Below are positions 14,468-24,979 of a stretch of DNA of 64,000 bases, piece by piece. This DNA comes from Timonella senegalensis JC301. GTDB lineage: Bacteria; Actinomycetota; Actinomycetes; Actinomycetales; Cellulomonadaceae. Under the pieces are notes generated by a model, which made no database searches, was not told the origin of the DNA, and worked only from the letters and a program-made list of their open reading frames with translations. Numbering within the stretch: the first letter of the stretch is position 1; each line of letters begins with the position of its first letter. The stretch lies in NCBI RefSeq assembly GCF_000312125.1, contig NZ_HE978642.1:619342-683341 (forward strand), read 5' to 3'. Made by a program: the position numbers and the translations under genes.

Positions 14468-17400
14468 GCGGTGACACCAGCCTCGATGTACGAGCGCTTG
14501 GAGTGCTCCTGAATCGAAGTGACGCTGAACGGACCGGCTAGGACTGACTCGATCGCCTGGACGGCAGCGGAGAGCTGGTCGACCGTGGTGATGATCGGCT
14601 TGTCGGCGGCAGTTACGGACGCGCGGATCTCGTAGCCGTCGGCGCGTGCGCCCTGGCCAGACGGCGTGTTCACAACCATGTCGACCTCACCGTTGGTGAT
14701 CAGGTCAACGATGGTGGGCTCGCCAGTCTCCGAACGGCCGTCCGAGTACTTACGTACCGGAGTAGCCGAGATGCCCGCACGGCGCAGGACCTTGGCGGTT
14801 CCGGCGGTCGCGAGCAGCTCGAAGCCGAGCTCCTGGAGGCGCTTGATCGGGAAGATCGCCGCACGCTTGTCGCGGTCAGCAACCGAAACGAACACGCGGC
14901 CGGAGGTAGGCAGTCCACCAAACGCTGCAGCCTGCGACTTGGCAAAGGCCGTTGGGAAGTCCACGTCGAAGCCCATAACCTCACCCGTCGAACGCATCTC
15001 TGGGCCGAGGACGGTGTCCACGGCGATGCCCTCAGTAGTGCGGAAGCGCTTGAACGGAAGCACGGCTTCCTTCACAGCAATTGGGGCATCGATTGACAGG
15101 GTTGAACCGTCGCCCGCGGCCGGCAGAACGCCCTCAGCACGCAGTTCCTTGATGGACTTGCCCGCCATGAGCAGCGCGGCAGCCTTTGCCAGCGGGACGC
15201 CCGTTGCCTTGGCAACGAACGGCACGGTGCGCGAGGCGCGAGGGTTGGCCTCGAGGACGTACAGGACGTCGGAGACGAGTGCGTACTGGACGTTCATCAG
15301 GCCGCGCACGCCAATGCCCTTGGCCAGAGCCAGGGTCGAGCGGCGGATGCGGTCGATCTCACCGTCCGAGAGGGACATCGGAGGAAGGACGCACGCCGAG
15401 TCACCGGAGTGAATACCGGCCTCCTCGATGTGCTCCATGATTCCGCCAACGTACATGTCCTCGCCGTCGAACAGGACGTCGACGTCGATCTCCATGGCGT
15501 CGTCAAGGAAGCGGTCGATCAGGATTGGTGCGAGCGGGCCACCGGACAGTGCGGCCTCACCGAGCGCACGCTGGACGTAACCGGTCAGATGCTCCTCGGA
15601 GTACACGATCTCCATACCGCGGCCGCCGAGCACGTAGCTTGGGCGCACGAGAACCGGGTAACCAATACCGGCCGCGATGTTCTTGGCCTCAGTCAGGGTC
15701 GTCGCGGTGCCGAACGCAGGAGCTGGAAGGCCCGCCTCGGTCAGGACGCGGCCAAACTCGGCGCGGTCCTCGGCGTTGTCGATAGCCTCGGGAGAGGTTC
15801 CCAGGATCGGCAGGCCGGCCTCGCGGAGGCGACCAGCAAGGCTGAGCGGAGTCTGTCCACCGAGCTGAACGATGACGCCCTTGATCGGACCGGCCTCAAG
15901 CTCGGCCTCGTAGATCTCGATAACGTCCTCGAACGTGAGCGGCTCGAAGTACAGGCGGTCTGCGGTGTCGTAGTCGGTCGAAACCGTCTCCGGGTTGCAG
16001 TTGATCATGATGGTCTCGTACTCGCCCTTAAGGCCAAGAGCCGCGTGGACGCAGGAGTAGTCGAACTCGATTCCTTGGCCGATACGGTTTGGACCCGACC
16101 CGAGGATCAAGATGGCCTCGCGCTCGCGGGGCTGAACCTCGGTTTCCTGGTCGTACGAGGAGTAGTGGTACGGGGTCTTCGCGTCGAACTCGGCGGCGCA
16201 AGTGTCCACGGTCTTGAACACTGGGCGGACGCCGAGGGCCTTGCGGACCTCGCGCACTGCACCCTCTGCCGCGGCGCGCGACCCCTTGATGCCTCGCAGG
16301 CTGGCGATCTGAGAGTCGGACAGGCCGTTGCGCTTGGCGCGCAGCAGGAGCTCACGGTTGAGAGCGTCGGCGTGTGCAACCTCGTCGGCGATCTCGTTCA
16401 TAAGCTGGATCTGGTCGAGGAACCAGCGGTCGATCTTAGTGGCCTCGTAGACCTGCTCGATCGTGGCACCGGCGCGCAGTGCCTGCTGGGTCGCCACGAG
16501 GCGGCGTTCGGTTGGGCGCTGGATCTCCACGAGGAGTTCCTCAAGGGCGCGTCCGGAGACTGGCTCGCCGTCCCAGTGGAAGTTGGTGCCCGGTTTGTCG
16601 ATTGACCGCAGCGCCTTACCGAGTGCCTCGGTGAAGTTGCGGCCCAGCGACATTGCCTCGCCCACGGACTTCATGGTCGTGGTCAGGGTGTCGTCAGCGG
16701 CTGGGAACTTTTCGAACGCGAAGCGAGGAACCTTGACCACGACGTAGTCGATGGTTGGCTCGAACGCTGCCGAGGTGGTTCCGGTGATGTCGTTCTGGAT
16801 CTCGTCCAGGGTGTAGCCGATGGCGACCTTAGCCGCGATCTTGGCGATTGGGTAACCAGTCGCCTTGGAAGCTAGCGCCGAGGAGCGCGATACGCGAGGG
16901 TTCATCTCGATGACGATGACACGGCCGGTCTTAGGGTCGACCGCGTACTGGATGTTACAGCCACCGGTGTCCACGCCAACCTCACGGATGACGGCGATGC
17001 CGATGTCGCGAAGGGTCTGGTACTCGCGGTCGGTGAGCGTCAGGGCTGGGGCAACGGTGACGGAGTCACCGGTGTGCACGCCAACTGGGTCAACGTTCTC
17101 AATCGAGCAAATGACGGCGACGTTGTCGTTCTTGTCTCGCATGAGCTCGAGCTCGTATTCCTTCCAGCCCAGGATCGACTCTTCGAGCAGAACCTCGGTG
17201 GTTGGCGAGTAGTGGAGGCCCTGGCCAACGATGCGGCGCAGCTCTTCCTCGTTGTAAGCGAACCCGGAGCCGAGTCCACCCATGGTGAAGGATGGGCGCA
17301 CAACAACCGGGTACTTCAGTTCCTCAACCGCAGCGATGGCCTCTTCGATGGTGTGGATGATCGCGGAGCGTGCAGACTCTCCCCCACAGATGTCAACGAC

Positions 17401-17802
17401 CTTCTTGAACTGCTCGCGGTCCTCGCCCTTCAGGATGGCGGGAATGTTCGCACCGATGAGCTCGACGTTGTACTTTTCCAGCACACCCGCCTCGTCCAGT
17501 GCGATCGCGGCGTTCAGCGCGGTCTGGCCACCAAGGGTCGGCAGGATCGCATCCGGGCGTTCCTTGGCGATGATCGTGGTGAGCACATCCGTGGTGATTG
17601 GCTCGATGTAGGTCGCGTCAGCAAACTCTGGGTCGGTCATGATCGTGGCCGGGTTGGAGTTCACGAGAATAACGCGAATCCCCTCTTCCTTGAGCACGCG
17701 GCATGCCTGGGTTCCCGAGTAGTCAAACTCGCAGGCTTGGCCGATGACGATCGGGCCGGAGCCGATGACGAGTACAGATGAGATGTCAGTTCTTTTTGGC
17801 AT
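14464..17802 (-). CDS. carB: Carbamoyl-phosphate synthase large subunit
   Basis: Makes carbamoyl phosphate from bicarbonate, two ATP and ammonia channelled from CarA, feeding pyrimidine and arginine synthesis. At 1112 aa both ATP-grasp halves are present: the first begins [32 protein letters not shown], the second [29 protein letters not shown]. Both [10 protein letters not shown] and [20 protein letters not shown]-binding loops are seen. The C-terminal MGS-like allosteric domain ([33 protein letters not shown]) is the expected site for UMP and ornithine control. It follows carA by 6 nt. Confidence 0.98.
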   Translation of the reverse strand: MPKRTDISSVLVIGSGPIVIGQACEFDYSGTQACRVLKEEGIRVILVNSNPATIMTDPEFADATYIEPITTDVLTTIIAKERPDAILPTLGGQTALNAAIALDEAGVLEKYNVELIGANIPAILKGEDREQFKKVVDICGGESARSAIIHTIEEAIAAVEELKYPVVVRPSFTMGGLGSGFAYNEEELRRIVGQGLHYSPTTEVLLEESILGWKEYELELMRDKNDNVAVICSIENVDPVGVHTGDSVTVAPALTLTDREYQTLRDIGIAVIREVGVDTGGCNIQYAVDPKTGRVIVIEMNPRVSRSSALASKATGYPIAKIAAKVAIGYTLDEIQNDITGTTSAAFEPTIDYVVVKVPRFAFEKFPAADDTLTTTMKSVGEAMSLGRNFTEALGKALRSIDKPGTNFHWDGEPVSGRALEELLVEIQRPTERRLVATQQALRAGATIEQVYEATKIDRWFLDQIQLMNEIADEVAHADALNRELLLRAKRNGLSDSQIASLRGIKGSRAAAEGAVREVRKALGVRPVFKTVDTCAAEFDAKTPYHYSSYDQETEVQPREREAILILGSGPNRIGQGIEFDYSCVHAALGLKGEYETIMINCNPETVSTDYDTADRLYFEPLTFEDVIEIYEAELEAGPIKGVIVQLGGQTPLSLAGRLREAGLPILGTSPEAIDNAEDRAEFGRVLTEAGLPAPAFGTATTLTEAKNIAAGIGYPVLVRPSYVLGGRGMEIVYSEEHLTGYVQRALGEAALSGGPLAPILIDRFLDDAMEIDVDVLFDGEDMYVGGIMEHIEEAGIHSGDSACVLPPMSLSDGEIDRIRRSTLALAKGIGVRGLMNVQYALVSDVLYVLEANPRASRTVPFVAKATGVPLAKAAALLMAGKSIKELRAEGVLPAAGDGSTLSIDAPIAVKEAVLPFKRFRTTEGIAVDTVLGPEMRSTGEVMGFDVDFPTAFAKSQAAAFGGLPTSGRVFVSVADRDKRAAIFPIKRLQELGFELLATAGTAKVLRRAGISATPVRKYSDGRSETGEPTIVDLITNGEVDMVVNTPSGQGARADGYEIRASVTAADKPIITTVDQLSAAVQAIESVLAGPFSVTSIQEHSKRSYIEAGVTA

Positions 17803-17808
17803 GGAGGA

Positions 17809-19059
17809 TCAGTTCTCCTGGTTCTTTGCGCGGGCTGCCTTGGAGAGTCCAGCAGCGGTTGGCGCGCCGGAGGTCATGAGGTTGAGGAAACGGTCGAACA
17901 GGTACGCAGCGTCGTGCGGGCCTGCCGCGGCCTCAGGGTGGTACTGGACCGAGAATGCGGGGATGTCGTGGCACTCGAGGCCCTCAACGACGTTGTCGTT
18001 CAGGCCGATGTGCGAGACGATGACGCGGCCGTAGGCGCCGTCGTTGTGCGGTGCGGTTGCGGTCACGCCAATGGGTGCGTCCACGGCGAATCCGTGGTTC
18101 TGCGAGGTGATCTCGACCTTGCGGGTGGAGAGCTCCATGACCGGCTGGTTGATGCCGCGGTGGCCGTACGGAAGCTTGTAGGTGCCAAATCCGAGCGCGC
18201 GGCCCAAGAGCTGGTTGCCAAAGCAGATGCCGAAGTAAGGGATCTTGCGGTCCAGGACCTCGCGCAGCAACTCAACCTCGCGGGTCGCCGCCGCCGGGTC
18301 ACCAGGGCCGTTTGAGAAGAACACGCCGTCCGGGTTCAGGGCAAGCATGTCCTCGATCGTGGAGTCTCCCGGCAGGACGTGGACGCGCATGCCACGCTCG
18401 GCGAGGCGCTGCGGGGTCATCGACTTGATACCGAGGTCGAGTGCGACGACAGTCTTGAGAGGCTCCTGGCCTTCGAACTTGCCCATTGGCTCAACCACGT
18501 ATGCGGTGTCCGTGGAGACCTCGCGCGCAAGGTCTGCGCCCTTCATAAGTGGCTGTTCGTTGACGGCCTTGACCAGTTCCTCGATGCGCTTTGGGTGGCG
18601 TCCGTCGAGGAGCGCCTCACCGGAGAACACACCGGCGCGCATGGTGCCGCGATCGCGGAGGTGTCGGGTAAGCGCGCGAGTGTCGATGTCGGAGATTCCC
18701 ACGACGCCCTGGGTCTCCAATTCAACGTCAAGGCCGCGGGCCGAGCGCCAGTTCGAAGGCTTGCGGGCAGGGTCGCGGACCACAAGGCCCGATACCCAGA
18801 TGCGGATCGATTCGGGGTCTTCGTCATTCACACCGGTGTTACCGATGTGTGGTGCCGTCATGACCACGATCTGCTTGTAGTAGGAAGGGTCGGTGAGGGT
18901 CTCCTGGTAGCCGGTCATGCCGGTGTTGAAGACAATCTCGCCGTACGTGGCACCGACTGCGCCATAGGCTCGACCCGAGAAGATTCGACCGTCCTCGAGG
19001 ACGAGGAGTGCTGCACCTGGGTAGGTGGGAGCGTCGATGAGTGCGGGCTGGGAGATCAC
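17809..19059 (-). CDS. carA: Carbamoyl-phosphate synthase small (glutaminase) subunit
   Basis: Class I glutamine amidotransferase subunit that hydrolyses glutamine and passes ammonia to CarB. The N-terminal domain ([37 protein letters not shown]) is typical. The amidotransferase domain has the nucleophile motif [17 protein letters not shown] and the His/Glu end of the triad in [16 protein letters not shown]. 416 aa. The start overlaps the preceding PH-like gene by 4 nt. Confidence 0.97.
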   Translation of the reverse strand: MISQPALIDAPTYPGAALLVLEDGRIFSGRAYGAVGATYGEIVFNTGMTGYQETLTDPSYYKQIVVMTAPHIGNTGVNDEDPESIRIWVSGLVVRDPARKPSNWRSARGLDVELETQGVVGISDIDTRALTRHLRDRGTMRAGVFSGEALLDGRHPKRIEELVKAVNEQPLMKGADLAREVSTDTAYVVEPMGKFEGQEPLKTVVALDLGIKSMTPQRLAERGMRVHVLPGDSTIEDMLALNPDGVFFSNGPGDPAAATREVELLREVLDRKIPYFGICFGNQLLGRALGFGTYKLPYGHRGINQPVMELSTRKVEITSQNHGFAVDAPIGVTATAPHNDGAYGRVIVSHIGLNDNVVEGLECHDIPAFSVQYHPEAAAGPHDAAYLFDRFLNLMTSGAPTAAGLSKAARAKNQEN

Positions 19060-19595
19060 TGGTTCTCCTTAGTTGGGTCTTGGCCTGCTTGCACAAGCGC
19101 GTTGATTGCTGCGATCAGAGCGGACTGCTGGCTCCGGTGGTCCGGCTTGAAGCCCGAGTCGAGTTGGGTTTCACCATCCTCTCGGGATGCGATTCGCCAC
19201 TCGATCAGGACGAGGCCCGACGGCCCCATAACTTTGCCGGCGATTCCCGGAGCTTCAGACGCACCGATCAGGTGGTCTGTGGGGATGAAGATGTCCTTGG
19301 CGCCGCTGCGCTCGATGAGGACGCCTCCGGAGTAGACGCCAAGGTTGGCCGCGGAGCGGAACCCTAGGTCCTGTGCTGCGATGCGCTCGAGCCAGTCACC
19401 GTGGACTGTCGAGCTGACGTAGATTCCGCCAAGAGTATCGAACAGCTGCTCGCCGAGCCCGTCCGCGGGGACTGCCGGCAAGGGAGACACGAGTTCCTGG
19501 GTGCGCCTAGCGCGCTTGCGCCAGCCAAACCACATGAGCCCGAGGAGTCCTAGCCCTACAAAGAACAGGAGGACTGCTGACTGGACCGGCGTCAT
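19056..19595 (-). CDS. Membrane-anchored PH-like protein of the pyr operon
   Basis: The 179-aa protein has one N-terminal membrane helix ([19 protein letters not shown]) followed by a basic stop (RKRARR) and a soluble beta-rich domain ([43 protein letters not shown]). A protein of this architecture sits between pyrC and carA in many actinobacteria, including mycobacteria (I recall Rv1382). Its function is unknown. It overlaps pyrC and carA by 4 nt each, so it is made in step with the pathway enzymes. A role in tethering or transport is inference only. Confidence 0.85.
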   Translation of the reverse strand: MTPVQSAVLLFFVGLGLLGLMWFGWRKRARRTQELVSPLPAVPADGLGEQLFDTLGGIYVSSTVHGDWLERIAAQDLGFRSAANLGVYSGGVLIERSGAKDIFIPTDHLIGASEAPGIAGKVMGPSGLVLIEWRIASREDGETQLDSGFKPDHRSQQSALIAAINALVQAGQDPTKENQ

Positions 19596-20944
19596 GCGGG
19601 GAGCTCCGAACCTGCGGCCTTACCCTCTTCGCCGTCCTGTGGGACGGTACCCAGGACGGTGGCTCGGCCGCGCAGGAAGGTTGCGACGACGCGGCCAGGG
19701 AGTTCCATTCCCGCGAACGGGGTGTTGTCTGACATGGTCAGCTGGCTGCGTGGATCAACCACTACTGGTGAGTTCGGGTTGTACAGGACCACGTTTGCTG
19801 GCTCGCCAACTTCAAGTGGGCGTCCTTGAGCAAACTCACCGGTGTCGATTCGACCAATTCGCGCTGGGTTGGTGGACAGCACCTCGGCGACCCGCTCCCA
19901 CGAGAGCTTTCCGGTCTCAACCATGGTCTTGTGGACCACTGGGAGTGCGGTCTCCAGGCCGGTCATCCCGAAGGCTGCGGCGTTCCACTCGCAGTCCTTG
20001 TCCTCCACGGTGTGTGGCGCGTGATCGGTGGCCACGATGTCGATCGTGCCGTCTTCCAGCCCCGCGCGCACTGCGTCCACGTCGTTCTGGGTACGCAGCG
20101 GAGGGTTGACCTTGAACACAGGGTTGTAGCCGCGGGCCAGTTCGTCGGTCAGGATGAGGTGGTGTGGGGTCGCCTCGGCGGTGACGTTGATGCCGCGCTG
20201 TTTGGCCCAGCGCACGATCTCTACGGATCCGGCGGTGGACAGGTGGCAGATGTGTACGCGTGAGCCCACGTGCTCCGCGAGCAGAACGTCGCGGGCAATG
20301 ATCGACTCCTCCGCGACTGCTGGCCATCCTGTGAGGCCGATCTCTGCGGAGACAACGCCCTCGTTCATCTGGGCGTTCTCGGTCAGGCGTGGCTCCTGCG
20401 CGTGCTGGGAGACAACGCCGTCGAATGCCTTGACGTACTCGAGCGCGCGGCGCATGAGTACTGGGTCGTCAACGCACTTTCCGTCGTCCGAGAAGACCCG
20501 GACCTGCGCGCGGGAGTCGGCCATTGCGCCGAGCTCTGCAAGCTGCTTTCCGGCGAGTCCCACGGAGACTGCACCAACGGGGTGCACGTCAACCCAGCCA
20601 GCCTCCTTGCCAAGGCGCCAGACCTGCTCGACCACGCCTGCGGTGTCCTGCACAGGCGAGGTGTTGGCCATTGCGTGCACGGCGGTGAAGCCGCCCATTG
20701 CAGCGGCGCGAGTTCCAGTCAGGACGGTCTCTGCGTCCTCGCGGCCCGGCTCACGCAGGTGTGTGTGGAGGTCTACGAGTCCGGGAAGGGCGATCAGATC
20801 GGAGGCGTCGATGGTGGTTGCGCCCTCTGGCGCAGTGCCGGTGCCGGCAGGAACGATCTGGGCAATCTTTCCGCCGGACAGGGTCATGTCCACGCGCTCA
20901 TTGCCGTATGGGGCGACGTTGGAGATGAAGTACGTGGTGGTCAT
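19592..20944 (-). CDS. pyrC: Dihydroorotase
   Basis: Cyclises carbamoyl aspartate to dihydroorotate, the third pyrimidine step. This is the class I type (450 aa) in the amidohydrolase fold: metal site LPGLVDLHTHLREPG, then GGFTAVHAMANTSP, metal-binding His in VSQHAQEP and VHICHLST, and catalytic Asp in IVATDHAPHTVEDK. It overlaps both neighbours by 1 to 4 nt. The carboxylated lysine typical of some class I enzymes was not assigned. Confidence 0.97.
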   Translation of the reverse strand: MTTTYFISNVAPYGNERVDMTLSGGKIAQIVPAGTGTAPEGATTIDASDLIALPGLVDLHTHLREPGREDAETVLTGTRAAAMGGFTAVHAMANTSPVQDTAGVVEQVWRLGKEAGWVDVHPVGAVSVGLAGKQLAELGAMADSRAQVRVFSDDGKCVDDPVLMRRALEYVKAFDGVVSQHAQEPRLTENAQMNEGVVSAEIGLTGWPAVAEESIIARDVLLAEHVGSRVHICHLSTAGSVEIVRWAKQRGINVTAEATPHHLILTDELARGYNPVFKVNPPLRTQNDVDAVRAGLEDGTIDIVATDHAPHTVEDKDCEWNAAAFGMTGLETALPVVHKTMVETGKLSWERVAEVLSTNPARIGRIDTGEFAQGRPLEVGEPANVVLYNPNSPVVVDPRSQLTMSDNTPFAGMELPGRVVATFLRGRATVLGTVPQDGEEGKAAGSELPA

Positions 20945-21963
20945 CAGAAGCCTGCCTTCGCGGGTGTGTCGTTGGAGTGGGTTTCACCCGCGAGAAGCAG
21001 GTAGAGCGCTGCCATTCGCACCGCAACGCCGTTGGAGACCTGCTCCACGATGACGGATCGGTGTGAGTCTGCGGCGCGCGCCGAGATTTCGAGCCCACGG
21101 TTCATTGGGCCTGGGTGCAGAACGATTGCGTGGTCTTGGAGAAGCCCGAGGCGCTTCTCATCGAGTCCGTACTTGCGGGTGTACTCGAGTGGGCTTGGGA
21201 AGAACCCGCCGCCCGCGGAGCCCATGCGCTCGCGCTGAATGCGCAGCATCATGACCGCATCAGGCTGCCAGTCACGCAGAACCTCGTCGAGGTTGTATGA
21301 GATCTCGCATGGCCAGGTCTCCGCACCAACCGGCACGAGGGTGGGTGGGGCTACCAGTGTCACCACGGCACCGAGGGTATGCAGCAGGTACACGTTGGAG
21401 CGCGCGACGCGGGAGTGTAGGACATCTCCAACGATGGCCACCTTGCGGCCACGCAGATCCCCGCCGAGGCCATTGTTTAGCGAGGGCAACTCCCCTGCCG
21501 ATACGAGTTCTCCGCCGAGGTGGCGGCGTAGCGTGAACGCATCCAAGAGAGCCTGGGTCGGGTGCTGGTGCGTGCCATCGCCGGCGTTGATGACTGGCAC
21601 GTCGAGCCAGCCCGAGTGCGCCAGGATGTGCGGCGCGCCGGAGGCCTGGTGGCGGATGATGACTGCGTCCGCGCCCATTGCATCGAGCGTCAGCGCGGTG
21701 TCCTTGAGGCTCTCGCCTTTGGACACTGAGGAGCCCTTGGCCGAAAAATTAATGACGTCCGCGGACAGGCGTTTCGCCGCTGTCTCGAATGAGATGCGGG
21801 TACGTGTGGAGTCCTCGAAGAAGAGGTTGACTACAGTTCGCCCGCGCAGCGTGGGTAGCTTCTTGATCTCGCGCGACTGGGTGGCAGCCATCTGGGCCGT
21901 GGTGTCGAGGAGGAGGATCGCTTCGTCGAGCGAGAGGTCCGCGGTGTTGAGTAGGTGCTTCAC
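20944..21963 (-). CDS. pyrB: Aspartate carbamoyltransferase catalytic subunit
   Basis: Condenses carbamoyl phosphate with aspartate, the committed pyrimidine step. At 339 aa it carries the carbamoyl-phosphate motif [19 protein letters not shown], the catalytic-loop Ser/Lys in [17 protein letters not shown], and [21 protein letters not shown]. No pyrI (regulatory subunit) is nearby, in keeping with Gram-positive enzymes that are unregulated by nucleotides or associate with dihydroorotase. Confidence 0.98.
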   Translation of the reverse strand: MKHLLNTADLSLDEAILLLDTTAQMAATQSREIKKLPTLRGRTVVNLFFEDSTRTRISFETAAKRLSADVINFSAKGSSVSKGESLKDTALTLDAMGADAVIIRHQASGAPHILAHSGWLDVPVINAGDGTHQHPTQALLDAFTLRRHLGGELVSAGELPSLNNGLGGDLRGRKVAIVGDVLHSRVARSNVYLLHTLGAVVTLVAPPTLVPVGAETWPCEISYNLDEVLRDWQPDAVMMLRIQRERMGSAGGGFFPSPLEYTRKYGLDEKRLGLLQDHAIVLHPGPMNRGLEISARAADSHRSVIVEQVSNGVAVRMAALYLLLAGETHSNDTPAKAGF

Positions 21964-22538
21964 TTGTCTCCCCCTGCAATGAACACGCCGTCGCGTCCGT
22001 CGATCTCCTCGAGGCGCACGAACACACGCTCGCTCAGCGAGGTGGGTAGGTTCTTGCCTACGAAGTCTGATCGGATGGGAAGTTCCCGGTGGCCCCTGTC
22101 GATGAGGGTTGCGAGCTGCACGCTGCGTGGACGGCCCAGGTCTTTCAGGGCGTCGAGAGCTGCGCGGATGGTGCGTCCGGAGAATAGGACGTCATCGACG
22201 AGGACGACAACCTTGTTGTCGATGCCCTGCGCAGGGAGGTCGGTCTGTCCGATTGCGCGTGGTGGCTGCTTGTGAAGATCGTCTCGGTACATGGTGACGT
22301 CGAGAGTGCCTAGGATGGCGTGCGCTTCGATTTCTGGTTCGATGTCAGCGAGGCGCTGGGCGATACGGCCAGCGAGTGGAACGCCGCGGGTGGGAATGCC
22401 TAGGACTACAACGTCCTGGCCGCCCTTGTTTCGCTCAATAATCTCGTGAGCAATACGAGTCAATGCCCGAGAAATATCGGCGCTTCCGAGTACTTCGGTT
22501 GCCTTTGCCTCTCCGGGTCCATCGATTTCAGATGTCAT
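21960..22538 (-). CDS. pyrR: Pyrimidine operon regulator/uracil phosphoribosyltransferase PyrR
   Basis: RNA-binding regulator that senses UMP/UTP and also has uracil phosphoribosyltransferase activity. The 192-aa protein has the PRPP-binding motif [22 protein letters not shown], the upstream [18 protein letters not shown] and the [14 protein letters not shown] region. It is the first gene of the pyr operon and overlaps pyrB by 4 nt. AAGGGGG lies 7 nt before the ATG, and a PyrR-binding loop sits directly upstream, so it probably represses its own translation and that of the coupled genes. Confidence 0.97.
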   Translation of the reverse strand: MTSEIDGPGEAKATEVLGSADISRALTRIAHEIIERNKGGQDVVVLGIPTRGVPLAGRIAQRLADIEPEIEAHAILGTLDVTMYRDDLHKQPPRAIGQTDLPAQGIDNKVVVLVDDVLFSGRTIRAALDALKDLGRPRSVQLATLIDRGHRELPIRSDFVGKNLPTSLSERVFVRLEEIDGRDGVFIAGGDK

Positions 22539-22554
22539 CTGTCTAACCCCCTTG

Positions 22555-22570
22555 CCGCCTCACAGGACGG
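22555..22570 (-). promoter_or_regulatory. PyrR-binding loop in the pyrR leader
   Basis: The mRNA reads CCGUCCUGUGAGGCGG, matching the PyrR recognition consensus UCCNGNGAGG inside a CCG/CGG stem. It lies 16 nt upstream of the pyrR start and next to the ribosome-binding site AAGGGGG. I see no antiterminator/terminator pair around it, so control is more likely translational, as described for Mycobacterium smegmatis, than by attenuation as in Bacillus. Confidence 0.8.
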
Positions 22571-22610
22571 TACTTAAAGGACTGGTATGTGGACTTCTCC
22601 AGAGTACAAC

Positions 22611-22652
22611 GATGGCCACCACGAGGACTTGTTGTCCCACGTGGTGGCCATC
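22611..22652 (-). terminator. Terminator after the acyl-CoA synthetase gene
   Basis: Perfect 13-bp stem GATGGCCACCACG / CGTGGTGGCCATC with a 16-nt loop, starting 21 nt downstream of the gene's stop and before the pyr promoter region. Confidence 0.75.
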
Positions 22653-22673
22653 ACGTCAAACGCTCAACGTGTT

Positions 22674-24392
22674 CTAGGAGACTGTGATCTCCCGAGACAC
22701 AACGCCTTCCTTGACTACGCGGCGGAGCACCTTGCCCACCTGCGATCGAGGCAGCTCGTCAACAAAACCGAGTTTGCGCGGCAGCGCATAGCGCGCCAGC
22801 GTAGCATCGCAGTGGTCCTGGATCTCCTTGAGCGTGACCTTCTCAACGCCCTGGGCTGGGACGACTACAGCAATCACGAGCTCCCCGAGGTCTCCCCCAG
22901 GCATTCCGATGATTGCTACGTCCTCGACGCCCGGCATCTCGCGCATGCGCTCTTCCACCTGGCTTGGGAACACCTTGAAACCACCGGTGATAATCATTTC
23001 CTTGATGCGGTCCACGACCTTGAAGAAGCCCTGCTCGTCCATGGTCACGACGTCACCGGTGCGCAGCCACGTCTTGCCGTTGATCCGGGTGAGCACCTGG
23101 GCGTTCTCTTCCGGCTTCTCCCAGTAACCCTGGAACACCTGAGGCCCGGAGAGCAGCAGCTCACCTCGCTCGGTGAACGGAAGGACCTTGGTGGGGTCGT
23201 CCTGATCAACAATCAGCACGTCAGTCGATGGGAATGGCAGGCCGAGGAAGCCTGGCTTGCGCTCAGAGGACACGGGGTTACCCAGCGCCACGGGGGATGA
23301 CTCGGTCATTCCGTAGCCCTCGATGACGAGGCCGCCGGTCGCCTTCTCCCAGTCTGCCGCAGTCTTAGCAGGAAGAGGCATCGCTCCGGCAATTGCGTAG
23401 CGGAAGGAAGTCAGGTCCACGTTGCGCTCGCTCGCCTTTGCCACCAGTCGGGACAGCATCGGCGGCACCGCTGGGAGGAACGTACCCGGGTGCTTCTTCT
23501 GAGTTGACAGGAACGAGTCCACATCGAACTTGGGGAACAGCATGAGGGTTGCGCCAATGCGCAGGGAGTAGGTCAGGCACAGCGTCAGACCGAAGGCATG
23601 GAAGAACGGCAATACGCCGTAGACAACTTCGGTGCCAAGTCGCTCGTGAGCACCCGTCCATGCCACGCCCTGTGTAGCGTTCGCCACGAGGTTCTCGTGG
23701 GTCAGCACCGCACCCTTTGGAGTGCCAGTGGTTCCACCCGTGTACTGGATGACTGCAACGTCCGAGCCGGTGGCCACTGGCGAGGTTGGCTCAACAGTTC
23801 CGGCGGCCGCAACAAAGTCGTGCCAGCTGGTCGCGTATGCGGGAGGCGTCGCGCAGAGTGCAGCCTTGGTCTCGCGGGCCTTCTTCACCGGCAGCGTCAG
23901 CAGGAACTTCTTGGACAGCGGGAGATCGCGTGATGCGTCGACTGCGAAGACGGTCTTGAGGGCGGTCTGCTTGATGCTCTCGCCAAGTTCAGCGGCGGTC
24001 TTGTCCCAGAAGATCGCGTAGGTAGAGCCGGAGTCGTTGAGCTGGTGAATCAACTCCGCCTGCGTGTAGAGAGGGTTGTGTTCGACCACGATTGCGCCGA
24101 TGCGCAGCACAGCATAGAAGGCGACAACGTGCGAGGTGGCGTTCGGGAGCGCGATGGCGACCCTGTCCCCCTTCTTCACGCCGTGACGCTCAAGCGCGCG
24201 TGCAGCCTTGTCGATCGTGGTGATCAGGTCCGTGTAGCTCATGGGCTTGCCCATGAAGTTCAGCGCGGTGCGGTCTGGGAACTTAGCGGCGCTCTCCCAC
24301 AACGCGGCAGTAAGGTCACCTTCCGGAACATCGATGTTCGCTGGGACGCCGGGCGCGTAGTGGTTAAGCCATGGTTTTTGAGAGTTGCTCAC
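22674..24392 (-). CDS. fadD: Long-chain fatty-acid CoA ligase
   Basis: ANL-family AMP-forming synthetase that activates fatty acids with ATP and CoA. The 572-aa protein has the P-loop YTGGTTGTPKGAVLTHENL, the EGYGMTESSPVA motif, the TGD motif WLRTGDVV and the linker VVDRIKEMIITGGFKVFPSQVE; the catalytic lysine lies in RSQVGKVLRR. It is a single-gene unit with its own terminator and a perfect inverted repeat just upstream. The exact chain-length preference cannot be told from sequence; a role in exogenous fatty-acid use is the usual one. Confidence 0.93.
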   Translation of the reverse strand: MSNSQKPWLNHYAPGVPANIDVPEGDLTAALWESAAKFPDRTALNFMGKPMSYTDLITTIDKAARALERHGVKKGDRVAIALPNATSHVVAFYAVLRIGAIVVEHNPLYTQAELIHQLNDSGSTYAIFWDKTAAELGESIKQTALKTVFAVDASRDLPLSKKFLLTLPVKKARETKAALCATPPAYATSWHDFVAAAGTVEPTSPVATGSDVAVIQYTGGTTGTPKGAVLTHENLVANATQGVAWTGAHERLGTEVVYGVLPFFHAFGLTLCLTYSLRIGATLMLFPKFDVDSFLSTQKKHPGTFLPAVPPMLSRLVAKASERNVDLTSFRYAIAGAMPLPAKTAADWEKATGGLVIEGYGMTESSPVALGNPVSSERKPGFLGLPFPSTDVLIVDQDDPTKVLPFTERGELLLSGPQVFQGYWEKPEENAQVLTRINGKTWLRTGDVVTMDEQGFFKVVDRIKEMIITGGFKVFPSQVEERMREMPGVEDVAIIGMPGGDLGELVIAVVVPAQGVEKVTLKEIQDHCDATLARYALPRKLGFVDELPRSQVGKVLRRVVKEGVVSREITVS

Positions 24393-24405
24393 AAGAAAAC
24401 TCTAA

Positions 24406-24436
24406 CCTACGCAACCGTAACCTACGGTTGCGTAGG
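24406..24436. promoter_or_regulatory. Operator-like inverted repeat upstream of fadD
   Basis: Perfect 14-bp arms CCTACGCAACCGTA / TACGGTTGCGTAGG separated by ACC. It lies 14-44 nt upstream of the fadD start, where promoter and leader should be. Size and symmetry fit a dimeric repressor such as a TetR-family fatty-acid regulator, but no such regulator is in the window. Confidence 0.65.
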
Positions 24437-24496
24437 CCAATCTCACAGAAAACCCATACGTGCTCTCCACGTTCCAGGGAAACCACAGCACAAAAA

Positions 24497-24534
24497 GGAG
24501 CGGGCCCACACCCTCAAGGGTGCGGACCCGCTCC
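24497..24534 (-). terminator. Intrinsic terminator of efp-nusB
   Basis: GC-rich hairpin with outer arms GGAGCGGG / CCCGCTCC, inner arms CACCCT / AGGGTG and a TTTTT tract on the minus strand. It starts 17 nt after the nusB stop. Confidence 0.9.
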
Positions 24535-24550
24535 GTCACAGCAAACTCAG

Positions 24551-24979
24551 TCAGTCGAGGATCGTCGGCTTCACCTCAAGCAGGCGAGCCAGAAGCCCGT
24601 TCACAAAGGATGGCGACTCGTCCGTGGACAGTTCGCGCGACAGGTCAACCGACTCGTTGATCGCAACAACGTCTGGAACGTCGTCGTTGTACACGAGCTC
24701 CCAAGCGCCGATGCGCAGCAGTGCACGGTCAACCGCAGGCATGCGGTCAAGCGTCCATCCGTTGGAGTACGTCTCAAGCAACTCATCAATGGTCTGAGCG
24801 TGCTCTACGTATCCCTCAACGATGTCCACCGCGTACTGCGGAAGCGCCGACTCAACGCCCGGGTTGGAGAGACGCTCACGGAGCATCTCAAGAGCGTCGA
24901 TGTCTCGCTGCTCGGCCTCGAACAATACGTTCATGGCCCTTTTGCGCGCCTTGGTGCGTGCGTTAGTACCGGTTGCCAC
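24551..24979 (-). CDS. nusB: Transcription antitermination factor NusB
   Basis: All-helical RNA-binding protein that works with S10 (NusE) in rRNA antitermination. The 142-aa sequence has the N-terminal basic helix TKARKRAMNVLFEAEQRDID and the C-terminal conserved LLRIGAWELVYNDDVPDVVAINESVDLSRELSTDESPSFVNGLLARL. The GTG start immediately follows the efp stop (TAA GTG), so the two are co-translated; efp-nusB is a standard actinobacterial pair. Confidence 0.97.
   Translation of the reverse strand: MATGTNARTKARKRAMNVLFEAEQRDIDALEMLRERLSNPGVESALPQYAVDIVEGYVEHAQTIDELLETYSNGWTLDRMPAVDRALLRIGAWELVYNDDVPDVVAINESVDLSRELSTDESPSFVNGLLARLLEVKPTILD

Noticed and set aside
15409..16605. 398-codon plus-strand frame inside carB
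   Set aside because: Antisense shadow; carB is intact and highly conserved across it.
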